Below are positions 36,781-48,318 of a stretch of DNA of 64,000 nt, one piece after another. The translations under genes and the position numbers were made by a program. The notes under the pieces are model-generated. The model saw nothing but the letters and a program-made list of their open reading frames with translations. It did not search any database and was not told the DNA's origin. The number at the start of each line of letters is the position of its first letter. The stretch's first letter is position 1. Source of the DNA: Bisporella sp. PMI_857. Taxonomy: Eukaryota > Ascomycota > Leotiomycetes > Helotiales > Helotiaceae. Where the stretch lies: positions 124,001 to 188,000 of the forward strand of contig JAJSPD010000020.1 of the NCBI GenBank assembly GCA_021307315.1, written 5' to 3'.

Positions 36781-37700
36781 CCGGGAGTGGTCCAAATATG
36801 CCGAAGCGTAACTGGGCGATGATGATGGTGGTGTTGTGCTTTCCTACTTAACAGGATGATACGCTATGCAGAAGAGCAAGTTCCTCTAAAGAATTCGTAG
36901 CGGGAGGGATGTTTCTATTCCAGCAACAAACAAGCGAGGGCAAAACAAGACAAGACATTAACAAGACAAGTCAAAGACATGAAAAAGAGGTCAAGGCAAC
37001 CATCTCTACCCTCTCCCTCATCTATCCTATCCTATCCCATCCACCTCTACTTACCTACCACCATCTCAATCTATTTCTCTCTTCTTTCTCTCTTTCAATA
37101 ACTTTGACATCAAAAACGTGGTAAGCGACGCCAGCCACCCCCGGTCCAGGAACGCTCGAGCGCATCCCCGCATATCCCACCTATTAAGTCTTGTATACTT
37201 TCCACCTCCCATGGTCGTCCCGTCCCATCATCGCTACTCTGGAATTGTTTGGCCCGTTTGCTAGTCAGGTAGCTCAATCTTTGTGCTTGGTATCCATTTC
37301 CCGGGAATTGCTCGGCACGCCAAAGAAACTCTGTTTTCCTTTCCATCGCGCAGGGACCAGAGACATGTACTCGCCCGTGATACAGCCCCAAGTGGTTAGA
37401 AAAGTGTCAGAGCATCCCGACGCCTGGTCCCTAGTATGTGCCTATCATCATGATGCCTTTGCCTATCGCTCCTCCTGCCGTCACTTATAACTATCATGGC
37501 GCTCCTGTCCGACAAAAAAAAAAAAAAAAAAGGTCATCTATCAACCTCAACTTGCACGCAGTGGCCCTTCCCGAGTGCACTTTCTCCCACACGATCACCA
37601 CACATCCACCGGGCGGGAAGGCTGATCATTAATTCCAATCTAGTTCCCCAAGACAGAAACACCTTGCGCAGAGAAGCCATCTGCCTCGACACCATCGTCC

Positions 37701-40225
37701 ATGAACATCACCAATCCTTTCGATCGTCCGGGCACAGGCAGGCGGCGATTCGGTCTCTTCAAGCACAACTCTCGTGCGAATCTCCTAGAGACAAAGCCCA
37801 TAGACGAGTACCCTGGTGGAGCAGAAATCAAGGACATTCCGTTTCGAAAGCGTACTGCTCCGGCATTAAGACAGAACCCTCTCCCAATGGAGCAAACCGC
37901 AATGCCAGTACAGAAACCGCAAGAGAGCTCCCAGCCGGTCCAACCTTCTCCATCGAAGCGGACCCTGAATGTGGACGCTTTCGCAGTGGTTCCACCTCGG
38001 GTGAGGTAGGTAAACGTTCTTTGCGCGTGCCACGTAACAACTTCGGGTTTGAACTTAAAACATGTTCATTCTGCCATAGCTTCTTTGACATGTAAATCAT
38101 TGCCGAAAACAACGCTCTCGGAGCTAAATTGATAGTCATTGCAAGATTGTTATGTTAAGCTTCGCATCTAAATACCCTGGAGCTCACTTCACTCCAGAAG
38201 TGAAGCATTGATGGGACTTGCAACCACATGTGATGGTAGCTAACATTCTCCCAGTAGTCAACCGCATGATCCGGCGCAACAATGTCAAGAAGACGAACAG
38301 CAAGAGGAAGTGCGCAGCGGGCAAGGTCACCAGAAAAAAAGAAGCCAGTCTCCAACTATATCCTCTATCCAATCACCAACCTTTGACGCTCGATCAGAAT
38401 ACTCGTATCGAACTGATACAACCTCACCTCTGCCAGCGCTTCAGCAGAAAGGCTATGACGAGAATGATCTTCTTGAACCTTTACAAGAAGAGGATCTTGA
38501 GCCAGGCTCATTTGACTTGGTGGTGGCTGCTCCAGCACCCGGAACAGGCAAGTACTCGATTGAGACTCGATCTGAACTGCTTTTCTCTAGCGACCATCTC
38601 CAGGTCATCTTCGAGGACCCATCGTTACTTCTGCGCTTTTCCGCTTTTCTTGCAGCGCATCGGCCGTCTTCCCTACCCATGCTGGTGTATTATCTAGATG
38701 CCGTGAAAGCTTTGAAGGCGATCAGATACAGCAACGCGGTGGCAGAGGCGCTTGAACCAATCGAGAGCTTTGACTTTACCAGATCTGCGCCGACCTCAAC
38801 AGCAAATCAAGCATTGGAAGAGAAAATAAAGCAGTCATTCGAGCAGATGGTCAGGGAGGATCTTCCAGCGTACATCACGCACACTTACATCCAAACGGTA
38901 AGCCTGTCCATCCAGAAGCGTATCACCGGAACATTACCTGCGACCTTGCGAGAGGCTTCTGAAGGCTTGGCAGAGGTTTTCTGTTTGACAGATCCCTCGC
39001 GTCCAGACAACCCGATTGTGTTCTCTTCAGAAGGTATGTCTATATACCCAGTAAGCGGGTTGTATATTTTAATACTGATAGATAGCAGAATTTCACAGAA
39101 CGACACAATATGGTCTGGACTACGTTCTTGGCAGGAATTGTCGCTTCCTGCAAGGTCCAAAAACGAATCCATTCAGCGTACGCAGAATCCGTGAGAAGAT
39201 CGAGGCTGGTAAAGAGCACTGTGAGGTGTTTTTGAACTAGTAAGTTTTGAGAAGCGTAGCTTCATTCTTCTGCTGATGCCAGGAATAGCCGACGCGATGG
39301 CTCGCCATTCATGAATCTCCTGATGTGTGCTCCATTATGCGACAGCCGTGGAATGATTCGCTACTTCATTGGCGCTCAAGTTGATGTCTCTGGGCTGGTG
39401 AAGGAGTGCGCCGACCTAGAGTCCTTGAGACAACTTGTACAAAAGACCGAGCGTGCCACCCAGGGACAAGTTGATGAGGAAGTCACAGTTGAAAAGGATG
39501 AGTTTCGAGAACTTAGCGAGATGTTTAATCTTGCAGAATTAGATACTGTGAGGAGATTCGGCGGTAGAATGCATAAAGAGTCATACGAAGAAAAAGACGA
39601 CGGCTCTCGGAGCGTGGCCAATTGGAATAAGCCACGCTTGGTTATCGGCTCGTTAACACCAGACGGCCAGAAAGGTTTCTTTAGGGATCTGAAAGGACAG
39701 CTCGGCGGCATCTATGAGAACTATCTCCTGATTCGGCCTTACCCTAGTCTTCGTATTCTCTTTGCTAGCCCTAGCCTCCGCGTGCCAGGCATCCTGCAGA
39801 GCCCATTTATGAACAAGATTGGTGGTTCCGCACGAGTGCGAGACGAGCTTACCCAAGCCTTTGCAGATGGAAGAGGCGTTACAGCCAAAGTCCGATGGGT
39901 TTCGAAGCAAGATGAAGAAGGCCGAAGTCGCTGGATCCATTGCACACCACTGATAGGCACTACTGGCGATATTGGGGTCTGGATGATTATCTTGGTAGAC
40001 GACGAAGACCCGGGCCAGAGACGCTTCCGTCAGGCACCACCCGTGGATCCTAAATTCGGCAGAACAACGCCAGTACCATTCAGAAACGAAGGTAGGCATG
40101 AAGGTGGCGAAAACAGCAGCGAGCTGGATCTGGCGATGGAGCACCAGAGAGAAACAGAGAGTTTAAGGAGCTACGGTGCAAACACCGAAAGGTCTGGGAG
40201 CCCGTATACTCTACGAATTGATTGA
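37701..40225 (+). CDS. RGS-LOV photoreceptor (BcLOV4 class)
   Basis: Exons 37701-38005, 38255-39033, 39089-39239, 39289-40225; 723 residues, phases consistent. An RGS domain (about 213-323, from SSDHLQVIFEDPSLLLRF) is fused to a LOV/PAS flavin domain (about 330-450). The LOV photosensor motif GRNCRFLQG is intact, with Cys379 positioned to form the flavin adduct, and the FRNCRFLQ loop is followed by FLNYRRDGSPFMNLL and QVDVSGL. BcLOV4 from Botrytis is reported to move to membrane lipids when lit through the LOV/C-terminal helix. The C-terminal 200 residues hold a second PAS-like segment (SPSLRVPGIL...WVSKQDEEGRSRWIHCTP) and a basic tail. The N-terminus (1-210) is disordered and Arg-rich. Exon 2 starts at CAG 38254 after a donor at 38006; an extra in-frame GTAG at 38006 is part of the donor. 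An ancient light-sensing function is inferred from the family. Confidence 0.9.
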
Positions 40226-40621
40226 AAACCTGGAGTTTGCGGTCATGCGGTATTAATGATATTGACGACAGCTTGTTTATTTGCGGATATCCATACCTCG
40301 CACGAAAAGAAATGAAGGCTTTGCAGTTTCTTGATTTTGTATCAATAGCTATTGATGATTACATAAGATGATGAAATTACCTTGCTAAACGATTGGGAAT
40401 TGGAATGTTTCACTAGGTATTTTACATTTGATAGTTAGAATATTACTACTCGGGCCACCCTCTGACGCTTTATTTCTTCCTAAGAAAGGAAAAGAGGTTC
40501 TAATATATTGAATTGCACTAGTCAACCTACCCTTGCCAAATGAGGTTAAGCGAGAGAGTTAAGGGGTACAGCTCATGACGCTTTCATAGCGTTTCAGGAC
40601 GCCTCAACTATAACACCGTAG

Positions 40622-40654
40622 GACCACCGTAAGACCACCGTAAGACCACCGTAA
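40622..40654 (+). repeat. 11-bp tandem repeat, three units
   Basis: GACCACCGTAA repeated three times, with an imperfect fourth copy just upstream (ACACCGTAG). It lies between the convergent 3' ends of the RGS-LOV and vps3 genes. Confidence 0.75.
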
Positions 40655-40727
40655 GAAATATATCACTCTTCATACATTCATTTCTGGCGACTTCAATCCG
40701 CATAGATGATATATCTACAAACAAGCA

Positions 40728-43700
40728 TCACGCCTCGACACTCGGCCCACCCTTTGCCCTCCTCTCGATAACCTCAGCGCTGACCTTCAAATTCTCCACG
40801 CCAGCCAGTGCCCTCCCGACGCTCACCTCGCTGCGCTCCCGCACGATGTCCCTCAGCCCGCTGACCAAGAACTCGCTGACCAGCTCCACGCTCCACGTAT
40901 CCGGGATCTGGGCCAGTACCTCCTGGATGTCGAACCACGGGCCGAAGCGCGAGAGGAGCGACGACGTCTGTTCGACGCGGTTGGAGATGTCTTCGATCTT
41001 GAGGAACTCGGCGAGGAGGGCGCGGAAGAGCGTCGATTGCTCGGCGCGCGTGACAGGCGTGGACCTGTTGGCCGGCGAGGGCAGCAGCGACGAGGAGATG
41101 GGGTGGTAAATGGAGGACCCGCCCAGGAGGCAGTAGTTGATCGCCGTATCGTAGTCGCCTAGGCCGTGCGTCAGGAGCCGGAGGGCGTCCTCGTGTAATG
41201 ACTGTCGGCCGTCTAGGATTATGACCTCGGGAACGAGCTCTTCGCTGTATGGGGCTATGCGTGCCAGGATGGCTGCTACGTCGTACTCTGAGGCCGAGCC
41301 CTGTCCCCCACCGAGGAGCTGCAGGAGCCGAAGGCGGGAGTGCCACCATTCTTCGTTGATGGTGTTGTCTGTGATGAACTGGCGGTATGTGGGTTTTGGC
41401 GGCCGGAGAGCGCGGTAGGAGGAGTATGTTTGCGTCAGGATGTCACGAGCTTCTTGCGATTCAGAGAGTTTGGAGGTCACGATGTCAAGGTAGTATGCTA
41501 TGAGCTCGTTAATGTACTCTGCATGGTTCTTTGAGAAGACGAGGTGCTCGAGATAATCCTTTACGGCGCCAGGCGCTCGTTCTCGCAGGATTTTAACGAC
41601 TTGCGTCGGCTCAAACTTCACCTGGCTGCGGTCTTCCGCGAATACTTGCACGCCGAGCTTAGGGTTACGTGTTGCAAGCCAGACGCCATATTCTTCGACT
41701 AGAGCTGTGTTGCGGATCTTAGTAAGGTATTCCTTGACTTTCTGTTCGCCTTCGCGGAACTCGCCGCCTTCGTCAAGTTCACCTTCGACAATGCGCCGCC
41801 AGGTTGCAAGGACCTCGCCTGCCATCTTCCGGCTTTGGTATAGACGACTTAGGACGTAGAGTCTATGGTGAGCTTCGAGGAGGGCAATGGCTCGCTCAAA
41901 GCAATCCATTCCATGATCCACTAAATCATATAGTTCAACTCTAACGGACTTTCCTTTCGGTGGTCCTTTAGGTGAAGACCTATCTACCTCAAGGAGCACG
42001 ACGAGAAGCGCGGCATCAACGCTTCTGAAAACCTCGTTCTCGTTGGCGATGCTTCCAAATCCTTTCTTCTTCCGCCATGCTGCAAGGAACCTCCTTAAAA
42101 AGTGTAGTATATGACCAGACATATTGATGTCTTTTATGGCAGAGGCCGACATATCGCTTATTCCGTTTGTAATAAACTTGTCAGCGGTGTCTCTTATGCC
42201 GCCGTGTACCCATATGCCAGTATCTCCTTCGACTATTTCGTTTCGGAGAAAGGGTATGATAGCTAAAATTACACGGGGATCAAGTCCTCCTTCTAGCAAC
42301 GCTTCTTCCGCAGCTCGATATTCTGTCTCGCTAGGCTCTTGGGCTAGAGCATCAAGAATGCTCAAAAATAAAAGTAACCCTGCCCGCTGCCTGATATATC
42401 CCATACCTAGAAACTCTGCTTCTGTCTTCGCCTCACGTCCGCGTAATGAGTTGATTACCTCGACAATTTTCGGCCTGTTTGTTGAAACAAAGTTTCCCGA
42501 GACTCTTTCATAGCTTGACAGAACCGATAGATTTGCATCTAATCGTAAAATCAATGGGTTTCGAACTGCCCACCATACGTCTTTTCCGGACCATGCAACT
42601 ACATGAGATCGAGAACGGCCTAGCCGCTGAGCGAATTGAAGCTCCTCACTATTACGGAGATCCTCCCAACTTCCCGGCTTGGATCTACTGCTTGGACGTC
42701 GTTTATGACCTTTTGGTTCTCTCTCTAGAGCCATTACCGCTTTTGAGTCCACATTCCGCAAAGATAGTATGGATTCATCCATAGCTCTTGGTTCGAATGG
42801 CAAGAAGCGCTTAAGCCTCAATGCCTCTACAACCTCGTCAAAGAATGTCTCCCCAGCATTCAATACATATCGCAGACCAATCCCGGTCGTCTGGTTTTCG
42901 TTATCCGAATTGTTATCGACAGGTGCTTCAAGCCAATACTTCTGTGTATCACCTTCTCCAGGATCTAGATCCCAGCGTTGTATTTCTACGCCATATCTCA
43001 AACTCTCACCAAATTTGCGAGCCATAGATGCAAGTACATAGCCTTCTTCTTCGTCTTCAAAATTGCCTGCGGTTGGCTCTACACCAGCTCCTCTTCCATC
43101 TGTCACTAACTCGTCTGGATAGGTCTCGAACTCAAGAGTACCCCGAGTAACATCTCCTTCGAGATTTACAAACATGCCGACTCCAGGATCTCGAAGTCCA
43201 GTGCCTGTCACTAAAAGAAATTCTTGAGGGGTCGGAGATACAATGTGTGGTTTGAGATATACTGGTGCAGGAGCTGGAGTGACTGGCAGCTCAGCTGCTA
43301 TACTCTCAGCGGGTGGTGCAGGCAACGGTTTGTTAGAGCCGGGACTCGGGTCCCGCTGGATAGGTGGTATTTGGGGAGCCGGCGAATCTTCTCTAAAAAT
43401 ATCTGGCGTATCCGCGCCAGCACGATCTCCGCTGGCCGTTTGCACTCCTTTCCCAGTCATAAAAGTACCTAGGCTCTTGCTCCTGCCATGGGATCGATCT
43501 TCCGTAGGGGGCGTATAACTTCCTTGAGCCGAAGATGTGCTTCGTGATATCCCACCTCCTGTGTTGCCAGAAATATCTTCCACCCGGCCGCCGGTACTCC
43601 CAGAGTCGTCTAGAGATGATATTGGGAAGAGTGGAATTTTGAGTTGACGATCAACATCCAATAGTGCGTATGACCGTGCATCTGCAACACAAGCGAAGGA

Positions 43701-44425
43701 ATCACGGCGTATGGACATAACGCTTCCTGCAAAGTCAATTGTCTATCGTCAATTAGCATGACAGTTTTCTATACGGTAGAGCACTTCCAGATACCCTAAT
43801 CGCACGAGGGTCGTCCCCAATCTTGACCACTCGCATTTTCCTATTCAAAGAAACCAGAACCGTAACGGAAGGGCTTCTGCCATCTTGCTGTGAAGCCTCA
43901 TCCCCCAAATTTAGATCTACGCCGCCAATCCAATTGCAAGGCCGAATCTGCGTTGTACCAAACACTGGACTCAGCTCTGGGAGAGAGTAGAATGTGACTG
44001 TCCAATTGCATAATATGCACGCTTTATTAACCTTTGGCAGAAGTAGGATCTGTTGGACTCCCGGCCGCCCTGCCACCTGTGATTCATGGTATGCTGGAGG
44101 AAGGCGTGAAGCTAAAATATAGGACGGTCTCCCCGAGGGATCTTGAGGATCTGGAGGTATTTGCACAAAGTGTAGGATCTCGGAGGCGGATGTTCCAATG
44201 TATAGGTTCGAGTCTGGACAATCACTTTAGAAATTATTGCGGAAACGCTTCGAACATGCAGATCAATCACATACCCAAGAATTCTACAACATTGATCTCT
44301 ATGTCATCCCTATCACCATCTGCAGACAGTGGAACATCTGCAAGTAAGCTTCGCAAGATGTACGGCCCAGTCTGAGGCGCCAACCTCCTATTTTGGGCTA
44401 GCTCCTCTGGACCTTGGTCCACCAT
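40728..44425 (-). CDS. vps3: Vacuolar sorting protein Vps3-like (CORVET subunit, TRAP1 type)
   Basis: Exons 44425-44275, 44213-43795, 43742-40728; 1194 residues. Vps3 is a subunit of CORVET, the Rab5-linked tether of early endosomes. The N-terminus begins with GPYILRSLLADVPL and SNLYIGTSASEILHFV, the start of a CNH (citron-homology) domain, followed by a low-complexity Ser/Pro loop (about 220-340). The rest is helical repeat: Vps39_1 (about 620-750) and Vps39_2 (about 920-1060). The SNLYIGTS blade differs from Vps39/Vam6, whose first segment is different, so Vps3 is preferred. The intron 2 acceptor was taken as GACGATAG before ACA-ATT-GAC, which keeps the phase; a nearer CAG does not. The C-terminal zinc-binding type end of some Vps39 relatives is not evident. 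Intact. Confidence 0.83.
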
Positions 44426-44908
44426 GTTGCGAGACCACCGCGCGGCTTGAATGCTATCTCATGGCTAAGAAATCTGTACTTGCAAGTTGTCAATTGCACC
44501 ACGGAGGATTGTTAGTAGAGTTGTTGATAGCTAACCTGTGGAAGCCTGGTTGGAGAAGGCTGAGATTGCAAGGATGTGGTCCATCACGGCTTGGCAGCCT
44601 TCATCGTCATCTTAAAATTCTCCTCATACTTCCTAGCTGGAACTTCAAATGCTGTTTCTAGCTTGCTATCCGCTAAAATGTTTCCACCAAAGTAGTGAGA
44701 TTGAAGCTAAAATCCTTAAATTAGTGGTGGCCACAGCAAACAAAGATGGGTATCCTCAGGCATTGTACATCGTTTTATGGAAGACTTGTATGATATATCA
44801 TTTTCATTGTACAGCATGCCCTGAAACACTGTCTCCGATTTAGACTTGCCGCCCATGGTATATGTTCCTAACGCCTTCCCCGAAACTCCAGCAAAGCAAA
44901 TCATGAAT

Positions 44909-45934
44909 CTAGGGATTTTGATCCATAGGGTCTCCACCATCTATCAAACCAACAACTCTTTCTAAATCCTCTACCTCTCCTTTCCCAAGTTTTCTTCCTT
45001 CCCTTTGCCACTCTCCATCTCTCACCTCTCCCATCTCTCCCAATTCAAGACCCCTTACATTTTCTAGATGTCTTCTTGTTTCTTTCTCGATGAACTCGAG
45101 TCTTTCCCTCCTCCAACTCTTTTCTTCTTCCCCAACGAGACCATCCTTGCCATTGCCATTCTGTAGGTCTTTCAAACGTGGCTCCAGGTCCTGAAGCAAT
45201 GCCTTCAAAGCCGGCAATTGCGACAATGCGAATGATGTGGTAGTGCTAATAGGATGGGACATGTCCCCAGTTAAGTCACCCTTATTCTGCAAGAACGCAA
45301 ATACGGGGTTTGTGTTTGATGAACCGTCCACTGGCTCTCTCTTTGGAACTTGATGCGATAACAAGGATCTCAAGGTTTCAAGTGTAGCTTCGTTCTTCGC
45401 CGTCTCCGCCAAAAGTAATGAATGCAACTTCTGTGTCTCTCTCAATTTTTTCCTTTGTAATGTTATTGACTCACTACTCGGCGCGTTTGGATCCAACGAA
45501 AAGTTCAGTCCCTCATAATGGCTTAATCGTACCCAGTCCCTGACTTCAGGAGGTACGCTCAAAATATTTCTCAATGCGTACACCTCCAGCTTGTCAAAGT
45601 TCTTGTCGATTTTCGCTTCAAGCAAGGTTTCTAATTGGTGGACACCATTTTCGATCTCATCTTTGACTTTTCGTTGTATGGCTAGTCCAGCGGCTTCTGC
45701 TTCTGGCGTGGTTGGGGGAGGAACCTGGAAACCCAAGTTGGCGGGGTCTGCAGATAGGAGACCTTTCTCGACGGCATCCGTTGCCTTGAACGCGAGGATA
45801 TTGATGCTGTTAATTATGTCATCAATTAGAGCCTAATAATCGTCAATAGCTATCAATTTGTGATATGAACAACCATCGTAACTAACTGCTGGTCTGTATG
45901 TCAGATGCTCTGTGAGTAAGGCGGTGTCTGCCAT
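44909..45934 (-). CDS. mtw1: Kinetochore protein Mis12/Mtw1
   Basis: Exons 45934-45887 and 45832-44909; 323 residues. Mtw1 (Mis12) is a subunit of the MIND/Mis12 complex, linking inner kinetochore to the Ndc80 complex. The exon 1/2 join gives LTYRPAALIDDIINSINILAFKATDAVEKGL, the Mis12 head pattern, followed by DPANLGFQVPPPTTPEAEAAGLAI, a long alpha-helical region from about 90, and an acidic, Gly/Glu-rich C-terminus. Intron 1 is 54 bp with a GTTAGT donor. It lies head-to-tail behind vps3, with its stop about 480 bp upstream of the vps3 start. No damage seen. Confidence 0.92.
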
Positions 45935-47489
45935 TGCGCGGAGATTGTTTATCTGGTCGGAATATGTGGCTTATTCTGAAGCTATATGCAGGGTTATCGA
46001 TACAGGCCTGAATTGTTTCATTCGAAGTGGTAAGTTCGTACAATCATCAAGTACAAGCTTTTGGGATGTTGACTCCGTCGGAAGACGCGTCAAAATTTAG
46101 CGCGTCATGCGTATCACGTGCCTAAAGTAGCTAAGGCAGCCCACTTCATCTATCTGGATATTTTCTTCCCTTCACAACTTCATGTTTGTAAAACAGACTT
46201 CTCATACCTTGTATGAACCCATGGAGTATACTCCTGTATCTGCACCCCCTTCCTTCTAAAGAGGTTGCTTGTCTCACACTTCAATTACCCGATTCAGCAA
46301 GCTAGTGCCTGCCATGCCTCTCATTTTGGTGTTTCAAGTCATTTGAAAGTTGAAACGAAACAATCCCTTATCTGACAGCACGGACTCTGAGCGGAAACAA
46401 GTCAGCACAGACTGCAGCACGCTCTTATGAGCCACCACGAGGAGGCAGATGATCATAAAACTCGGCCTATTATGGTTTCCAGAAGGCGAGACTTCGGCTT
46501 TTGCAAGTCGGGAAGGGCCAGATCTAGTCGTATCGTTTACCAACACCTGGGCCAGCTGAGATCACGTATCAGAAGGGCAGAGCCGCTAGCTTCCGTGAGA
46601 CGAAGATGTTGGTGTTTTGGACCTGGGATTTGGGAAGAGTGTTCTCCTTTTCTCAGACCAAGCTGCTACCAAAAAAACCCCTTGGATGTACATTGATTCG
46701 ATACCAGCCTTCTCCTTGGGGTTGTTCACCCTGTCCTGCTCCTTCATGAATTTGACTCCTGCATACGGCGGACATACGAAGTCAAGAACTAGGCTTCTAT
46801 CAAAAATGTAAGCCCTACTGTACTGTATGATTAGCCCCTGCAGTTTGATCATCAAATGCTTTCACTACTCCATCCGTGAGGCTGGTTTCAGATGCACCTA
46901 AAGAATAAGCTCAAGAACCCCAGACTTGGCAACATGGCATTTCGCCTCCCTGCGACCTTTAGGATTTGCGACGCTAAGCCCTGTGCCGGCTTTGTGCCTA
47001 AAGACCATATCAGCTGAGCTGACTTATGGTGGTCAATAGCAGTTACATGTAGGAGAGAACTCGTTTCGTGTTTCTGTAATCCTGAATAACTTTTGGATTT
47101 CTTGTTAAGGTTAGTTGGATAGTGCTCTAATACAATCGCTGTTCCTCCAAAAATTCTGATCGTCCCTACTATTTGGGTACTTCGACGGTTGGTGGACTGG
47201 GAAAAAAGAGATGGTATATGTTTTGAAGAATTGTTATTATTAAATCGTCCTATACTCCTCCGCGACGCCGAGTGGCTCGCATTTGCCATACCCCCAAAGC
47301 TCTCAAAAGTATTTCTCTCATCACCATTCCTGCCGTGTATCCCATTCCCAAAATTCCCATAATTTCCCAGCCAAATCGGACTTCTGCCATAAATTTATGC
47401 CCGGAACGCCGTGCCTTGAATTGGCGAACGCCGCGGGCGTGTGAAGTGAAGTCCTCATTCATCCTAAACCGTTATACCATATTCCCTCT
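45935..47489. other. Intergenic region
   Basis: About 1.55 kb upstream of mtw1 and downstream of the DUF3455 gene. A frame at 46617-46811 (+) reads like a protein (DLGFGKSVLLFSDQ, then PWMYIDSIPAFSLG), but I cannot assign it and the upstream frame has stops; it may be a decayed gene. No other pattern. Confidence 0.4.
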
Positions 47490-48318
47490 TCATTTCGCGT
47501 AGAACCAATACTCAGTGGCATACTGCACTTCAAAGCTCGTATCCGTGATGCCCGCACAGGTTGCTGGTGCCTTTCCTCCCGCAGTGTTGACTCTGTAGAC
47601 TTCCTGAAGAGGGTTCGTAGCTGCGTCCTTGGTAACGAGTTTCAGCCAATCAACAGCGCCTAGTCCTTTCCCACCCTGACCAACACTCGCGCCTGCGGGT
47701 GCCGGGGTGCTGCTGTTCTTCGCACAAGGAGCAACACCAAGCTTCTGCGTCGTAGTCGTCAAATCAAAGAGTGGTAACGTGTTAGTTGGGAAATAATGGT
47801 GTCCACTGATGATCAGATTGGATGGAGTAAGAGGAGCAGGAGACGGTGGGAGATTGAACTGTAATGCGAGGTTTGGGATGCTTTCAAGGAGATCGGGATA
47901 TGCCGATGCAAGGCAAGAGGCGTTGTAAAGAGTTGCTACTGCCCCAAGTGCAGTTGGAGCAGCTGTGGCATTGGCACCACAAGTGTAGTTTTGCGTACCG
48001 CGGCCAATGGCCACGTGCTTCAGGACAAGGCCGGCTCCTGGAGCTGGGAGAGCTATTCCTCAAGTTAGTCTTCGCTCAATGATGGAGAAGGACAAGCGAG
48101 AGCGTACCAGAAGCAGGTAATTTAGCATTGGCGAGATTGCACACAGGAGCCTGGGCCATGTTCTTTCCAGCTTGGATCTTGGATGCCAAAAGCTGGAAGT
48201 ACTCAGCGAGGACCTTCATGTTTGCGGGAGGTTCGACGGCCTTTGCGTTATATGAGAGGGTAGGCGCGGACATGGTAACTGCGCACAGCGCGGAGAAGGC
48301 CCAGAATTTGAAGAGCAT
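47490..48318 (-). CDS. Secreted DUF3455 protein
   Basis: Exons 48318-48108 and 48052-47490; 257 residues. The N-terminus (FWAFSALCAVTMSAPTLS) is a signal peptide. The mature part has the fungal DUF3455 pattern: GLVLKHVAIGRGTQNYTC, GAVATLYNASCLAS, a HHYFPTNTLPLFDL segment, and VDWLKLV, then VYRVNTAGGKAPATC and ATEYWFYA. Cysteines are arranged in pairs. Such proteins are extracellular and of unknown function; some databases carry the name malate dehydrogenase for them, for which I see no support. N-glycosylation sequons (NYT, NAS) are present. Intron 55 bp, branch site GACTAAC. Confidence 0.88.

Larger units (their letters stand above)
34343..37700. other. Gene-poor region upstream of the RGS-LOV gene
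   Basis: About 3.3 kb. It contains an inverted-repeat mini-element (34998-35072), a pentanucleotide repeat (36753-36780), an ATC trinucleotide run (36342-36366) and an A-run of 18 (37516-37533). Short frames exist on both strands but none shows family patterns. The last 700 bp is probably the promoter and leader of the photoreceptor gene. Confidence 0.4.

Noticed and set aside
44200..44220. GGTTCGAGTC resembling a tRNA box B
   Set aside because: It lies at the vps3 intron/exon boundary; no box A, cloverleaf or discriminator fits.
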